A DNA stretch of 20,190 bases from Bacteroidetes bacterium 4572_114 (GTDB taxonomy: Bacteria > Bacteroidota > Bacteroidia > Bacteroidales > 4484-276): positions 1 to 20,190 of the forward strand of contig NIVA01000031.1 of assembly GCA_002254335.1 (NCBI GenBank), written 5' to 3'. The notes below the pieces were generated by a model. The model was not told the origin of the DNA and ran no database searches. It saw only the letters and a program-made list of their open reading frames with translations. Positions 1 through 8,070 of the stretch are shown piece after piece. How positions within the stretch are numbered: the stretch's first letter is position 1; every line of letters starts with the position of its first letter. Made by a program: the position numbers and the translations under genes.

Positions 1-1
1 A

Positions 2-1429
2 GGCCGTGGGGAAGTAGCAAAACTCGCCGACGGGCTGGCTACCTATCTTACCGGTGACCAGGATGTGTATGAAAACCCTGAAAAATATTTCGACCAGGTG
101 ATAGAGGTCAACCTCTCGGAACTTGAGCCATATATCAACGGTCCCTTTACACCAGACCTTGCAACACCAGTTTCTGAGTTTGCAAAAGCCGTAAAGGACA
201 ATGGTTGGCCACAAAAAATGGAGGTGGGCCTGATAGGTTCCTGCACCAACTCATCCTACGAGGATATTTCAAGGGCTGCCTCTGTGGCCCAACAGGCTTT
301 GGACGACAACCTTGAAGTGAAAGCTGAATATACGGTTACACCTGGTTCGGAGCAGGTGAGATATACTGTTGAACGCGATGGGTATCTTGATGTTTTCGAA
401 AAAATTGGCGGCGTTGTACTGGCCAATGCCTGTGGGCCGTGTATAGGCCAGTGGGCACGGCACGGTGCCGATAAGCAGGAGAGGAACTCGATAATAACCT
501 CTTTTAACAGGAACTTTGCCAAGCGCAACGATGGAAACCCAAATACTTTTGGGTTTGTGGCATCCCCCGAAATAGTGACCGCTTTTGCCATTGCCGGTGA
601 TTTAACATTTAATCCAATTACTGATTACCTGATCAACAAGGATGGCAAAAAAGTAAAACTCCGGGAACCCAAAGGGATTGAGTTGCCTTTAAATGGTTTT
701 GCTGTTGAAGACAACGGCTACCAGGCGCCTGTCGCTGATGGGAGCAAGGTGGGGGTAATTGTAAACCCCGGTTCTAAGCGGCTTCAAATCCTGTCACCCT
801 TTCAACCCTGGGACGGTAAAGATATTAAAGGGTTAAAGTTGCTGATAAAAGCTAAGGGCAAGTGCACTACCGATCATATTTCGATGGCAGGCCCCTGGTT
901 GAAGTACCGCGGCCATTTGGACAATATTTCGAATAACATGCTGATTGGCGCAGTAAATTATTTTAACGGTAAGACCAATACAGTGAAGTGCCTGCTCAAT
1001 GGCAAATATGGTGAAGTGCCTGCCACAGCACGTGCATACAAATCCGAAGGTTTAGGCTCATTGGTAGTTGGGGACGAAAATTATGGAGAAGGCTCCTCCC
1101 GCGAACATGCCGCCATGGAGCCACGGCACCTCGGGGTCAGGGTTGTGCTGGTGCGTAGCTTCGCACGTATCCACGAAACCAACCTGAAAAAGCAAGGCAT
1201 GTTGGCGCTTACCTTTGCCGATAAATCGGATTACGATAAGATACTTGAAGATGATACCTTTGATATTGTTGGCCTGTCAGAATTTGCCCCGGGCAAGCAG
1301 TTAACAGTTGTTGCCCATCATGCAGACGGGAGCAGCGAAAAATTTGTTGTAAACCATACCTATAGCCAGGCACAGATTGAATGGTTCAAGGCAGGCTCGG
1401 CACTTAACCTGATCAAAGAGAAGGGTTAG
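2..1429 (+). CDS. acn: Aconitate hydratase, mitochondrial-type, 5'-truncated by window edge
   Basis: Isomerises citrate to isocitrate through cis-aconitate in the TCA cycle, using a cytosolic [4Fe-4S] cluster. The reading frame is open from base 2, so the gene starts outside the window; the GTG at 65 is internal. The three cluster cysteines are visible: SCTNSS (codon at 242) and ACGPCIG (codons at 431 and 440). Their spacing, 63 then 3 residues, equals that of Cys358, Cys421 and Cys424 in mitochondrial aconitase, so about 277 N-terminal residues are missing. The C-terminal swivel domain carries KGKCTTDHIS, then GDENYGEGSSREHAA, which holds the active-site Ser and Arg, and SFARIHETNLKKQG. The family is usually about 750 residues and this end looks complete (TAG at 1427). 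No terminator hairpin follows; a tandem repeat begins four bases after the stop. Family assignment is firm; a 2-methylcitrate or homoaconitate role is unlikely given the close match. Confidence 0.96.
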   Translation, partial: GRGEVAKLADGLATYLTGDQDVYENPEKYFDQVIEVNLSELEPYINGPFTPDLATPVSEFAKAVKDNGWPQKMEVGLIGSCTNSSYEDISRAASVAQQALDDNLEVKAEYTVTPGSEQVRYTVERDGYLDVFEKIGGVVLANACGPCIGQWARHGADKQERNSIITSFNRNFAKRNDGNPNTFGFVASPEIVTAFAIAGDLTFNPITDYLINKDGKKVKLREPKGIELPLNGFAVEDNGYQAPVADGSKVGVIVNPGSKRLQILSPFQPWDGKDIKGLKLLIKAKGKCTTDHISMAGPWLKYRGHLDNISNNMLIGAVNYFNGKTNTVKCLLNGKYGEVPATARAYKSEGLGSLVVGDENYGEGSSREHAAMEPRHLGVRVVLVRSFARIHETNLKKQGMLALTFADKSDYDKILEDDTFDIVGLSEFAPGKQLTVVAHHADGSSEKFVVNHTYSQAQIEWFKAGSALNLIKEKG

Positions 1430-1433
1430 AATT

Positions 1434-1601
1434 GGAATGGTGGAATGATGGAAAGTTGGAAAGATGGAATGATGGAATGATGGAAAGTTGGAAGGGTGGA
1501 ATGTTGGAAGGGTGGAATGTTGGAAAGATGGAATGTTGGAAAGATGGAACGAGGGAAAGAGGGAAAGAGGGAAAGATGGAAAGAGGGAAGGATGGAAGGA
1601 T
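1434..1601 (+). repeat. 8-bp minisatellite, 21 in-register units (GGAAnnnn)
   Basis: Twenty-one consecutive 8-bp units, each beginning GGAA and varying only in the last four bases (for example GGAATGAT, GGAAAGTT, GGAAGGGT, GGAAAGAG, GGAAGGAT). There is no indel anywhere in the array. Units are T-rich at the third-from-last and last positions in the first two thirds and become almost purely purine near the end. All frames are open, so spurious Trp/Glu/Lys/Gly-rich (+) and Pro/Ser/Phe/His-rich (-) ORFs appear. The array starts four bases after the aconitase stop codon. My recollection is that GGAA-type octamer arrays like this occur in other Bacteroidota genomes; that is not shown here. Confidence 0.93.
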
Positions 1602-1629
1602 GGATATGCACATAAATATCAGGTAAAAG

Positions 1630-1711
1630 AGACCTTCCTGGTTATATCCCATATAAGCTCCGACATATTCAGTATAAAAGGAAGGCGCTAATGGCTGGAA
1701 ACCTGGAAGGT
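1630..1711 (+). repeat. Diverged copy of 83-bp inverted-repeat element
   Basis: The left arm AGACCTTCC at 1630 and right arm AAACCTGGAAGGT at 1699-1711 match the ends of the elements at 9914-10000 and 10065-10147. The interior keeps recognisable blocks in the same order: AAGCTCCGACATAT (against AAGCTCCGGCATAT), CAGTATAAAAGGA (against CAGGATCAAAGGA) and GGCTGGAAACCTGGAAGGT. It is clearly older or more degraded than the two downstream copies. Confidence 0.75.
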
Positions 1712-1823
1712 GGTGTGTTAAATCTGGTTTTGGCTTTTTCGTCCCTCCATAGGAGTGCCTCTGGCACATTTTTTCAATATGTCCCTCATCCGCAAAATTG
1801 TAGATATAGGAACACTTTGTCTG

Positions 1824-1840
1824 CAACCCGGTACGGGTTG
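1824..1840. repeat. Short hairpin CAACCCG-GTA-CGGGTTG
   Basis: A perfect 7-bp stem with a 3-nt loop. The core ACCCGGTAC recurs at 1879-1888 without the pairing arm. No adjacent gene needs a terminator here, so it is best read as a repeat relic. Confidence 0.6.
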
Positions 1841-1894
1841 TGGTATTGTAGTTTTATGATATTCAATGTGGTAACAAAAACCCGGTACAGCCTG

Positions 1895-1910
1895 TCCCGC
1901 CTAGGCGGGA
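1895..1910. repeat. Perfect 16-nt palindrome TCCCGCCTAGGCGGGA
   Basis: A fully self-complementary 16-mer in non-coding DNA, far from any gene end. It could extrude as a cruciform or mark an old repeat. No T-tract follows, so it is not an obvious terminator. Confidence 0.6.
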
Positions 1911-2101
1911 GGTTTCGCTACTAATAGAACGGATTATCAAACGAAATCAATACCAGGTAGCTCAACTCATACTGAGTTTTTAAAATTTAACAATAAGATT
2001 TGATTTTGAGAATGGGACGAAAAAGTACCTTTTTTGTGAAAGTTGTAATGTCCTGATAAGTAGCTGAGTACATTTTTGTGAAATCAAATTTTTAACACCC
2101 C

Positions 2102-2136
2102 ACCTGTTAGGTTTAATCCCACAACCTCTCAATCCT
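2102..2136 (+). repeat. Fragment of the palindrome family with flank
   Basis: About 35 bases nearly identical to 10186-10220: ACCTGTTAGGTTTAATCCCA, then an ACCTCTCAATCC block. Only the right arm of the palindrome is kept. It shows that the flank beside the last palindrome at 10 kb belongs to the repeat and not to unique sequence. Confidence 0.8.
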
Positions 2137-2266
2137 GATACCCGCCATCCACTGCACCAACTTTTTTGACAGGGAGTGATAGCTTATTAACAATGTTATA
2201 CAGCCGACACCCATTCTTAAATTCAATTATTTCTTTTATCCAATAAGGACGATCCTTAAAAAGCAT
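2129..2266 (-). CDS. Doubtful 45-residue ORF
   Basis: An ATG (2264-2266) opens a 45-codon frame beginning MLFKDRPYWIKEIIEFKNG and ending VGAVDGGYQD with TGA. Its composition looks protein-like, but I recognise no family. The last codons lie inside the repeat fragment at 2102-2136 and the upstream side is an AT-rich inverted repeat, so it is more likely chance or a gene relic than an expressed peptide. No ribosome binding site is evident. Confidence 0.15.
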   Translation of the reverse strand: MLFKDRPYWIKEIIEFKNGCRLYNIVNKLSLPVKKVGAVDGGYQD

Positions 2267-2370
2267 ATTAACCACTATATTAGCTATAATATAGCTATAT
2301 TTCTACTATTTAGAAACGTTATAAATCATATTTTATTTTTTTATAACCTGAAAGGGTATGGTAAAATAAG

Positions 2371-2378
2371 TACATTTG
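2371..2378 (+). promoter_or_regulatory. Orphan TAnnTTTG -7-like motif
   Basis: TACATTTG fits the Bacteroidota -7 consensus TAnnTTTG, but no convincing -33 TTTG lies about 20 bp upstream. The only ATGs just downstream open frames of three to four codons. It could mark a relic promoter, an RNA start, or chance. Confidence 0.2.
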
Positions 2379-2653
2379 CAACTCAATTTATGAACCCATA
2401 AAACCAATAAAATGACAGACACCTGACCCTTATCCATTTTTTCAGCTAACAATAATTTCAGTTTGGGAATAAAAAAAGTACCCCCAAAGCTGAAAATCAA
2501 ATACACACACTACCGTAATATTTAAAAACCAAACAAAGGAGGTACAGCGGCAAAGATAAACAAAAAATGAAAATGGCGGCATCTGAATATATTAAGTAGG
2601 ATGCGGCCGGGGGAGGTTTTTAGGGCTTGGTAATTTTTATTCCATTGCCCTTG

Positions 2654-2741
2654 CCAAAACCCCTCTCCTAATAACTATGCAGACGGCTGGCAAAGGGCCG
2701 GTTGCCTGCACCTTTGCCATAGGGCAAAGGAAAGGTTTTGG
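2654..2741 (+). other. Foldable leader with mutually exclusive hairpins
   Basis: CCAAAACC (2654-2661) pairs with GGTTTTGG (2734-2741). Inside, the arm CCTTTGCC (2711-2718) can pair either with GGCAAAGG upstream (2689-2696) or with GGCAAAGG downstream (2723-2730, 4-nt loop). The block ends about 50 bases before the ATG at 2791. It may be a structured leader, or one more intergenic repeat. Confidence 0.45.
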
Positions 2742-2790
2742 GGCGGCAGCCGAAAAGCCTTACGAGTAGGCAAACGAAACACGAGATACA

Positions 2791-2859
2791 ATGAAAAAAT
2801 ACATATTAGTACTTGCAATAATTTTACAAATTTGTTGCATTTCAACTGTGATGTCGTAG
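2791..2859 (+). pseudogene. Signal-peptide start, out of frame with the T9SS protein
   Basis: The ATG at 2791 opens a 22-residue frame, MKKYILVLAIILQICCISTV then M-S, ending at TAG (2857). A Lys-rich start followed by a hydrophobic core is a textbook export signal. The large frame beginning at 2832 is in another phase and lacks any signal peptide. Loss of one base (or gain of two) around 2850-2860 would join them as ...STVMS then VASSWISVIDPEYF. This is probably the true 5' end of the next gene, separated by a frameshift or a sequence error. No long homopolymer lies at the break. Confidence 0.65.
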
Positions 2860-5800
2860 CCAGCTCATGGATTAGTGTAATCGACCCAGAATATTTCTCC
2901 CTTAATTCTCCTTTTGATGAAGTAGAGGTTAGGGTTGGTGGTACAATTCCTCTGGATTTCGACCATGATGACTACTTCTTTCAGATGGATGTTGTAAATG
3001 TAAATGACTCCAATTACTTTAAATATGTTGGAGTTACATACCATGTTGAATCAATCGGTGTCGGAGATTGGATTGAAATTATAGATGGGATAAATAGCTT
3101 TTCTGAATCTGATGATTTAGATTATCATGCTCTATTTTATGATTATGATCCGGATCCGAATGACCCGGATTACATTACGGATTGGAATCTTAAAATTACC
3201 CTGTTTACTTCAGAAGGTGAATATACATATGTTGATGTCGACAAAAATTGTTGTACTACTTATGCAGATTGGTACTTTACCGCACCAGATTTACCTGAAA
3301 ACTATTACTTTTTTAGAAATTATCAGGGACAAGTTACTGGTAATTTAAGGATCACGGGAATAGATAATGATGAATTAGAACACTACGATTTATTAGAAAT
3401 AGGTATAAACAAAGAACCAGACAAACCTATACTTTATCCACAGCAATTTGATGGTTCTTCATTAAAACTGGTTTTTAGTAGTAACGGTGCTACCAACTAT
3501 TATGTTTATTACGACACTGATCCGTATCCACCTTACAATGGCACAGGACTTATTCAAGGAGATTCACCAATTAACGCCGGAAATTTAAGCCAATTACAAT
3601 TAGATGGTTTACAAACCTGCACACCCTATTATTTCACCGTTAAGGCTGAAAACAATGTTGGGCTAAGTGAATATTCAGATGAAGTAAATATTGAAGTTTT
3701 TGAATCCTCAAATTCACAACCTGTAAATGTTAACCTATACGATCTTGAAATTGGCAATGATACCCAAATTGATGGGAATTATTATTTTGTTGGGGACTTG
3801 ATTATCCAATCAGGAGCAACTGTAGAATGGGGAAATGGATACTGTTTAATGGAAGAAGATTCCAAAATCATCATCGAACCAGGTGCAAAATTAACCCTTA
3901 ACGGAACTACCTGTATAGGTACATGCGGTCAAACCTGGCTCGGCATCGAGTTATGGGGCAACCCTGATGAACACCAGTTTACCATTGATGGTGAATGTGC
4001 CCAAGGAACACTTATTTTGAAAAACGGGGCCGAAATTGTAAATGCCGTAACAGGTGTTTTGCTGGCTGCAACAAACGAAGACGGTTCAATTGATGACACA
4101 AAAAGCGGTGGCATTATCCAGGCACAATACTTTGAAAATCCTGAAGACCCTGCTGCCATGTTTATCAATAACCAAACTGCAATAGTTTTCCGCCCTTATC
4201 ACAACTTCCATCCAATTATTGAGGAAGGTTACGAATTATCGAACCTCAGTTTTGTCGAAAATTGTTTGTTTGAAGTTAACGGTGATTACCTGATGGGCAA
4301 CGACTGGTGGGATACACATATTTTCATGTTCGATGTTTTTGGGGTAAAAATCAAGGGCAGCGAATTTGTTAATAACCTCACTGCCGAGCCTTCAGGGCAT
4401 GGCATTAATGCCTACCACGCCGGGTTTAGTGTAATGGCTATGTGTAGTGAAGGAATAATCCCCTGCCCCGAAGAGTCCATACTTAAAAACTATTTTACCA
4501 ATTTTACCAAGGGCATTAACCTGCTTAGTGCAGGTTCATATACAATAACCGTAAACAATGCGGAATTCATCGACAACAGCAGTGGTATTATTTTAGATGA
4601 TGTGGACAATGCCACATTGATCTTTAATAAGTTTTACATTGGTGAAACTGATGAAGGTGATGAGCAACAATGTGGCGAAAATACTGCAACCTATGGTATC
4701 GATATCAGCGGAAGCATTGGCTTTGCCATCGAGGAAAACTATTTCTCAAAAGCACAGGGCACGCCTCCCGGTAATTATATTGGCATAAGGCTGACAGACT
4801 GCCCCTCTTACAGTGATGTGATTTACCTCAATGAATTTGATGGCTTAAGTGTTGGGATACAGGCTGAGGGAGTTAATCGAAGTATAGAAAATAGTGATGT
4901 AACAGGCGTAACATACATTTGTAATCAAAACACAGCTAATAGTTATGATTTCTATGTCGCTGATGTGTCGAAGGTTGGTGGATATATGGGTGACCGCCGT
5001 TATCCGTCAGGCAACACCCTAAGTCCCAATGCCGCAGTGCAGTTCCAGAACGATTATACCGAAGCCATTATTTATTATTACAAACATGAAGAACAAGACC
5101 AATGGCTTACCAATTATTCTAGCTATGTGTTTCCTATTGCAGTTTCCGATCCTTATGTAAACGACTGTCCGTCACACTATGGCGGCCAGCCGCCTATCGA
5201 TGGTGTCCTGGTATTAAGCGATACCGAAATACTGCAAATGGAAACCCTATACCTTGAAAGCCATAACGATTACAATAATGTAGAAACCCTGTACAACAAT
5301 TTATTGGACGGTGGCAACACCCAAGCCCTTCAGGCTGATGTGGAAACAGCCTGGCCCCAGGATATGTGGGAGCTACGGGCCGAATTGTTGGGCAAATCGC
5401 CCCACTTGTCGAAAGAGGTATTAATGGTAGCTGCCGATAAAACAGATGTACTACCCGAATCGGTGTTGTTCGAAATACTATCGGCCAACCCCGACGAATT
5501 GCGCAAAGAGGAGTTGATGGCCTACTTAGAAAATAAGGCGCAACCCCTGCCACAATACATGATAGATATTTTGGGCCAACTGGCCAATGGCACTTCTTAC
5601 AAAACCGTTCTGCTTTCGGAAATGGCCGCTTACCATGCCCAAAAGATAGCTGCCGCACAAGCTGTAATCCGAAGTATCGTAAACGAAGATGAACCTGATT
5701 TGGATGAACTGCGCAACTGGTTTGACAATATCGGCGGCCTGGAAACAGACAAACAGATCATCGAAACCTACATCCTTGAAGGCGATTACAATTCGGCACA

Positions 5801-6362
5801 AAGTTTACTCGACATATTGCCGGCTTTGTATGAACTAAGCGGCGATAAGCTACAGGATTACAACGATTACAAATCAATAAAACAGTTAGAGATTGATCTT
5901 GCACAACAAGGTAGGACAATATTCGGTTTAACCGAAACCGAACTTGCAACCATTGTCAATTTCGCTGAATACGGTACAGGTAGTGCTAAAACATCGGCAC
6001 AGGGCATACTTGAGTTTGCTTATGGTTACAATTATTGTAATTGCCCCGATTTGCCCGAAAACATCCAGTTGAAGAGCGGCGTTATCGACATGGGGGATTT
6101 GGCAAGGGCAAAAGGCCTGGCGATAAACTCCGAACCCAATCCCGCCGACACCTGGGTAGCGTTTGATTACACCCTGCCTTTATCAGAAACCGATGGCATA
6201 TTAGAAATTACCGATAACCTCGGAAGAACAATCCGTACCGTTGATATCACCCAACAACAGGGGCAATATGTCCTGGATATCCGAAACTACAATGCGGGGG
6301 TTTATTATTACACCCTAAAATGCGGCACTTTGCAGCAAACAGGCAAACTAATTGTAAACTAA
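2832..6362 (+). CDS. Large secreted T9SS protein: FN3, beta-helix, helical region, sorting tail
   Basis: An extracellular multidomain protein; no enzymatic function is recognised. The in-phase start is only a TTG at 2832, and the real start is probably the ATG at 2791 in another frame. Residues 1-195 form an Asp/Tyr-rich beta domain of unknown type. A fibronectin type III domain covers about 196-290 (starts PDKPILYPQQFDG, contains CTPYYFTVKAENNVG). About 300-780 look like a parallel beta-helix, with many short Asn/Gly-rich strands such as GDLIIQSGATVEWGNGYCLM and NNAEFIDNSSGIILDDVDNA. About 795-1075 are helical and charged. The T9SS type A tail runs from about 1097 (SEPNPADTWVAFDY) to GVYYYTLKCGTLQQTGKLIV. 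The tail is closely related to that of the next gene. The first third is visibly more AT-rich than the last third. Without an in-frame signal peptide the product would stay in the cytoplasm. Confidence 0.85.
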   Translation: MLHFNCDVVASSWISVIDPEYFSLNSPFDEVEVRVGGTIPLDFDHDDYFFQMDVVNVNDSNYFKYVGVTYHVESIGVGDWIEIIDGINSFSESDDLDYHALFYDYDPDPNDPDYITDWNLKITLFTSEGEYTYVDVDKNCCTTYADWYFTAPDLPENYYFFRNYQGQVTGNLRITGIDNDELEHYDLLEIGINKEPDKPILYPQQFDGSSLKLVFSSNGATNYYVYYDTDPYPPYNGTGLIQGDSPINAGNLSQLQLDGLQTCTPYYFTVKAENNVGLSEYSDEVNIEVFESSNSQPVNVNLYDLEIGNDTQIDGNYYFVGDLIIQSGATVEWGNGYCLMEEDSKIIIEPGAKLTLNGTTCIGTCGQTWLGIELWGNPDEHQFTIDGECAQGTLILKNGAEIVNAVTGVLLAATNEDGSIDDTKSGGIIQAQYFENPEDPAAMFINNQTAIVFRPYHNFHPIIEEGYELSNLSFVENCLFEVNGDYLMGNDWWDTHIFMFDVFGVKIKGSEFVNNLTAEPSGHGINAYHAGFSVMAMCSEGIIPCPEESILKNYFTNFTKGINLLSAGSYTITVNNAEFIDNSSGIILDDVDNATLIFNKFYIGETDEGDEQQCGENTATYGIDISGSIGFAIEENYFSKAQGTPPGNYIGIRLTDCPSYSDVIYLNEFDGLSVGIQAEGVNRSIENSDVTGVTYICNQNTANSYDFYVADVSKVGGYMGDRRYPSGNTLSPNAAVQFQNDYTEAIIYYYKHEEQDQWLTNYSSYVFPIAVSDPYVNDCPSHYGGQPPIDGVLVLSDTEILQMETLYLESHNDYNNVETLYNNLLDGGNTQALQADVETAWPQDMWELRAELLGKSPHLSKEVLMVAADKTDVLPESVLFEILSANPDELRKEELMAYLENKAQPLPQYMIDILGQLANGTSYKTVLLSEMAAYHAQKIAAAQAVIRSIVNEDEPDLDELRNWFDNIGGLETDKQIIETYILEGDYNSAQSLLDILPALYELSGDKLQDYNDYKSIKQLEIDLAQQGRTIFGLTETELATIVNFAEYGTGSAKTSAQGILEFAYGYNYCNCPDLPENIQLKSGVIDMGDLARAKGLAINSEPNPADTWVAFDYTLPLSETDGILEITDNLGRTIRTVDITQQQGQYVLDIRNYNAGVYYYTLKCGTLQQTGKLIVN

Positions 6363-6375
6363 ACATCAACAAAAG

Positions 6376-6402
6376 CAGGTGAGCGGCAAGTGCCGCCACC
6401 TG
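6376..6402 (+). terminator. Hairpin after the beta-helix gene
   Basis: CAGGTG, a bulged A, GCGGC, loop AAGT, GCCGC, then CACCTG: 11 base pairs with a single bulge, starting 14 bases after the TAA. It is followed by TTGTTAT and preceded by AACAAAAG, which adds weak flanking pairs. It fits an intrinsic terminator with an imperfect T-tract and lies between two T9SS genes 76 bases apart. Confidence 0.6.
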
Positions 6403-6438
6403 TTGTTATAACACAAACCTACAACAAACAATCCGGCT

Positions 6439-8058
6439 ATGAAATCAATAATATATAACCATTTGCTCATATTAATTTCTTTTAGCTTTCTTTTTATTGT
6501 TATCCACGCTTCCAACGCACAAAGCAATATGCCCATACAATGGCAGGGGTGCTATGGTGGTAGCGATTGGGATTATGCATCAGATATGGTTGAGCACGAA
6601 AATGGTTATCTGGTGATTGGTGAGGTAAGATCTACTGATGGTGACGTTACCAATAACCATGGTAGCAGGGATATTTGGTTAATAAATATTGACAGTATTG
6701 GCAATATAGTGTGGGAAAGGTGTTATGGTGGGAGTGGGCCTGAACTTAGCCCAAGGATCATCAGCGATAACAATGGATACTACTATTTAATTGCTGCTGT
6801 CGGTTCAAATGATGGTGATGTGCAATCGGGCAACCATGGCGGCTACGATGCCTGGGTGGTAAAAATTGACGGCACAGGTGAAATCATCTGGGAAAAATGT
6901 TACGGTAGCAGCGGAACCGAAGAGGCGCCAAATATAAAGCTACAAGATGACGGCAACTTACTGATCTCATGCAAAACCACCTATGCCGATGGCGATGTGC
7001 CGGCACATTACGGCGCATACGATTCATGGATTTTTGTTATTACTCCGGATGGGGAAATAATTAAAAATGCTGTATTTGGCAACGACCTGCACAACAGTGT
7101 CATGGATGCCATACAAACAAGTGATGGCGGCTATTTCTTCACATGTTCTGCATCATCAACTCAGGGAATGGTTGAAGGCACTTACCATGGCGGCCTGGTT
7201 GATGTTTGGGCCCTTATGCTTGATAGCAATTTGAACATACAATGGCAAAAGTTATATGGTGGCAGCGAGACTGATGTAGGGCATTATGGGATTTGTGAAC
7301 TTGAGGACGGTATTATTTTTTTAGCCCAAACCAATTCGAACGATGGTGATGTTTCGGGCTGCCACCCACCAATTGGCCAACATACAGATATCTGGGCAGT
7401 AAAGATCGATTTTACAGGCAACATTATCTGGCAAAGGTGTCTCGGTGGCGAAGGCTGGGATTTTGCCGGTAGCCTGCACCAGACAGATGATGGCGGGTTT
7501 ATGATTTTTGCAGAGACTACGTCTTATGGAGGAGATGTGTCGGGCAACAATTCCTGGAGCTTGCTTAACGATATATGGATGGTTAAGCTAAGTGCAAACG
7601 GTGATTTGATGTGGCAGGTATGTTTTGGGGGATATGGAAACGAAAGGGTATATAGTGGCACAATAAAAAAAAGCGACCACAACTGGGTAATAGCCGGCAG
7701 GGCATCAGATGAAGTTTCATTTGATGTAGCCTGTGATTTGCATGGTTACCCTGAGGATTTCTGGGTATTCGAGATAAAAGATACCACGGTAAACATCGAT
7801 GAAGCAGATGGGCCAGCGATTAAGGTTTACCCCAACCCTGCCGGCAACTGGGTTGTTTTTGATTACGAGCTACCGGGAGCAGAAAAAAAAGGCGGAATAT
7901 CAATAATGGATGTAACCGGAAACTTAATAGAGAAGGTAATTATTTTTGGCAACCGTGGGCAAAGGGCATTGGATATCCGTAATTGCCCGGCCGGTGTTTA
8001 TTTTTACACTTTATCAACAGGCAGTTTACGGCGCACCGGTAAACTGATTGTGAAATAA
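6439..8058 (+). CDS. Secreted seven-repeat propeller-like protein with T9SS tail
   Basis: Surface or secreted protein of unknown ligand. A signal peptide covers residues 1-27 (hydrophobic ILISFSFLFIVIHA, likely cleavage after SNA). Seven repeats of roughly 57-62 residues follow. Most start with a Trp-containing strand plus C-[YLF]-GG: IQWQGCYGGS, IVWERCYGGS, IIWEKCYGSS, a degenerate IIKNAVFGND, IQWQKLYGGS, IIWQRCLGGE and LMWQVCFGGY. Most also hold a DGDV turn and a DIW-like strand. Seven such units suggest a closed seven-bladed beta-propeller. The T9SS type A tail is residues 461-539 (KVYPNPAGNWVVFDY ... GVYFYTLSTGSLRRTGKLIVK). It sits 76 bases after the beta-helix gene and has a hairpin-bearing inverted-repeat element downstream. 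Recurrent Cys at the same blade position is unusual and could pair or bind metal; that is inference. Confidence 0.88.
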   Translation: MKSIIYNHLLILISFSFLFIVIHASNAQSNMPIQWQGCYGGSDWDYASDMVEHENGYLVIGEVRSTDGDVTNNHGSRDIWLINIDSIGNIVWERCYGGSGPELSPRIISDNNGYYYLIAAVGSNDGDVQSGNHGGYDAWVVKIDGTGEIIWEKCYGSSGTEEAPNIKLQDDGNLLISCKTTYADGDVPAHYGAYDSWIFVITPDGEIIKNAVFGNDLHNSVMDAIQTSDGGYFFTCSASSTQGMVEGTYHGGLVDVWALMLDSNLNIQWQKLYGGSETDVGHYGICELEDGIIFLAQTNSNDGDVSGCHPPIGQHTDIWAVKIDFTGNIIWQRCLGGEGWDFAGSLHQTDDGGFMIFAETTSYGGDVSGNNSWSLLNDIWMVKLSANGDLMWQVCFGGYGNERVYSGTIKKSDHNWVIAGRASDEVSFDVACDLHGYPEDFWVFEIKDTTVNIDEADGPAIKVYPNPAGNWVVFDYELPGAEKKGGISIMDVTGNLIEKVIIFGNRGQRALDIRNCPAGVYFYTLSTGSLRRTGKLIVK

Positions 8059-8070
8059 TGAGTTTAACCT

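Larger units (their letters stand above)
1602..2790. other. Long non-coding stretch with decayed repeats
   Basis: I see no convincing gene in nearly 1.2 kb. It holds a diverged copy of the 83-bp inverted-repeat element (1630-1711), two short palindromes (1824-1840, 1895-1910), and a fragment of the 31-nt palindrome family with its downstream flank (2102-2136). It also has an AT-rich inverted repeat TAGCTAT-AAT-ATAGCTA (2281-2297), a hairpin TTTCAGTTTGGG/CCCAAAGCTGAAA with one bulge (2456-2467 with 2483-2495), and a foldable segment just before the next gene (2654-2741). Short open frames here run through repeats. One 45-codon minus ORF is listed separately as doubtful. Confidence 0.7.

Noticed and set aside
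1432..1691. Plus-strand frames rich in Met, Glu, Trp and Lys
   Set aside because: Same cause: translations of the GGAA octamers.
1413..1826. A 137-codon minus-strand frame rich in Pro, Ser, Phe and His
   Set aside because: It is a direct translation of the 8-bp array, which is open in all frames, plus repeat DNA. There is no domain, no start context, and it overlaps the aconitase end.
1691..1924. A 77-codon plus-strand frame
   Set aside because: It starts inside the inverted-repeat relic and runs through two palindromes. No protein-like pattern.
5194..5658. A 154-codon minus-strand frame
   Set aside because: It lies wholly inside the helical part of the beta-helix T9SS gene, whose frame has clear domains and a sorting tail. 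It is a shadow frame.
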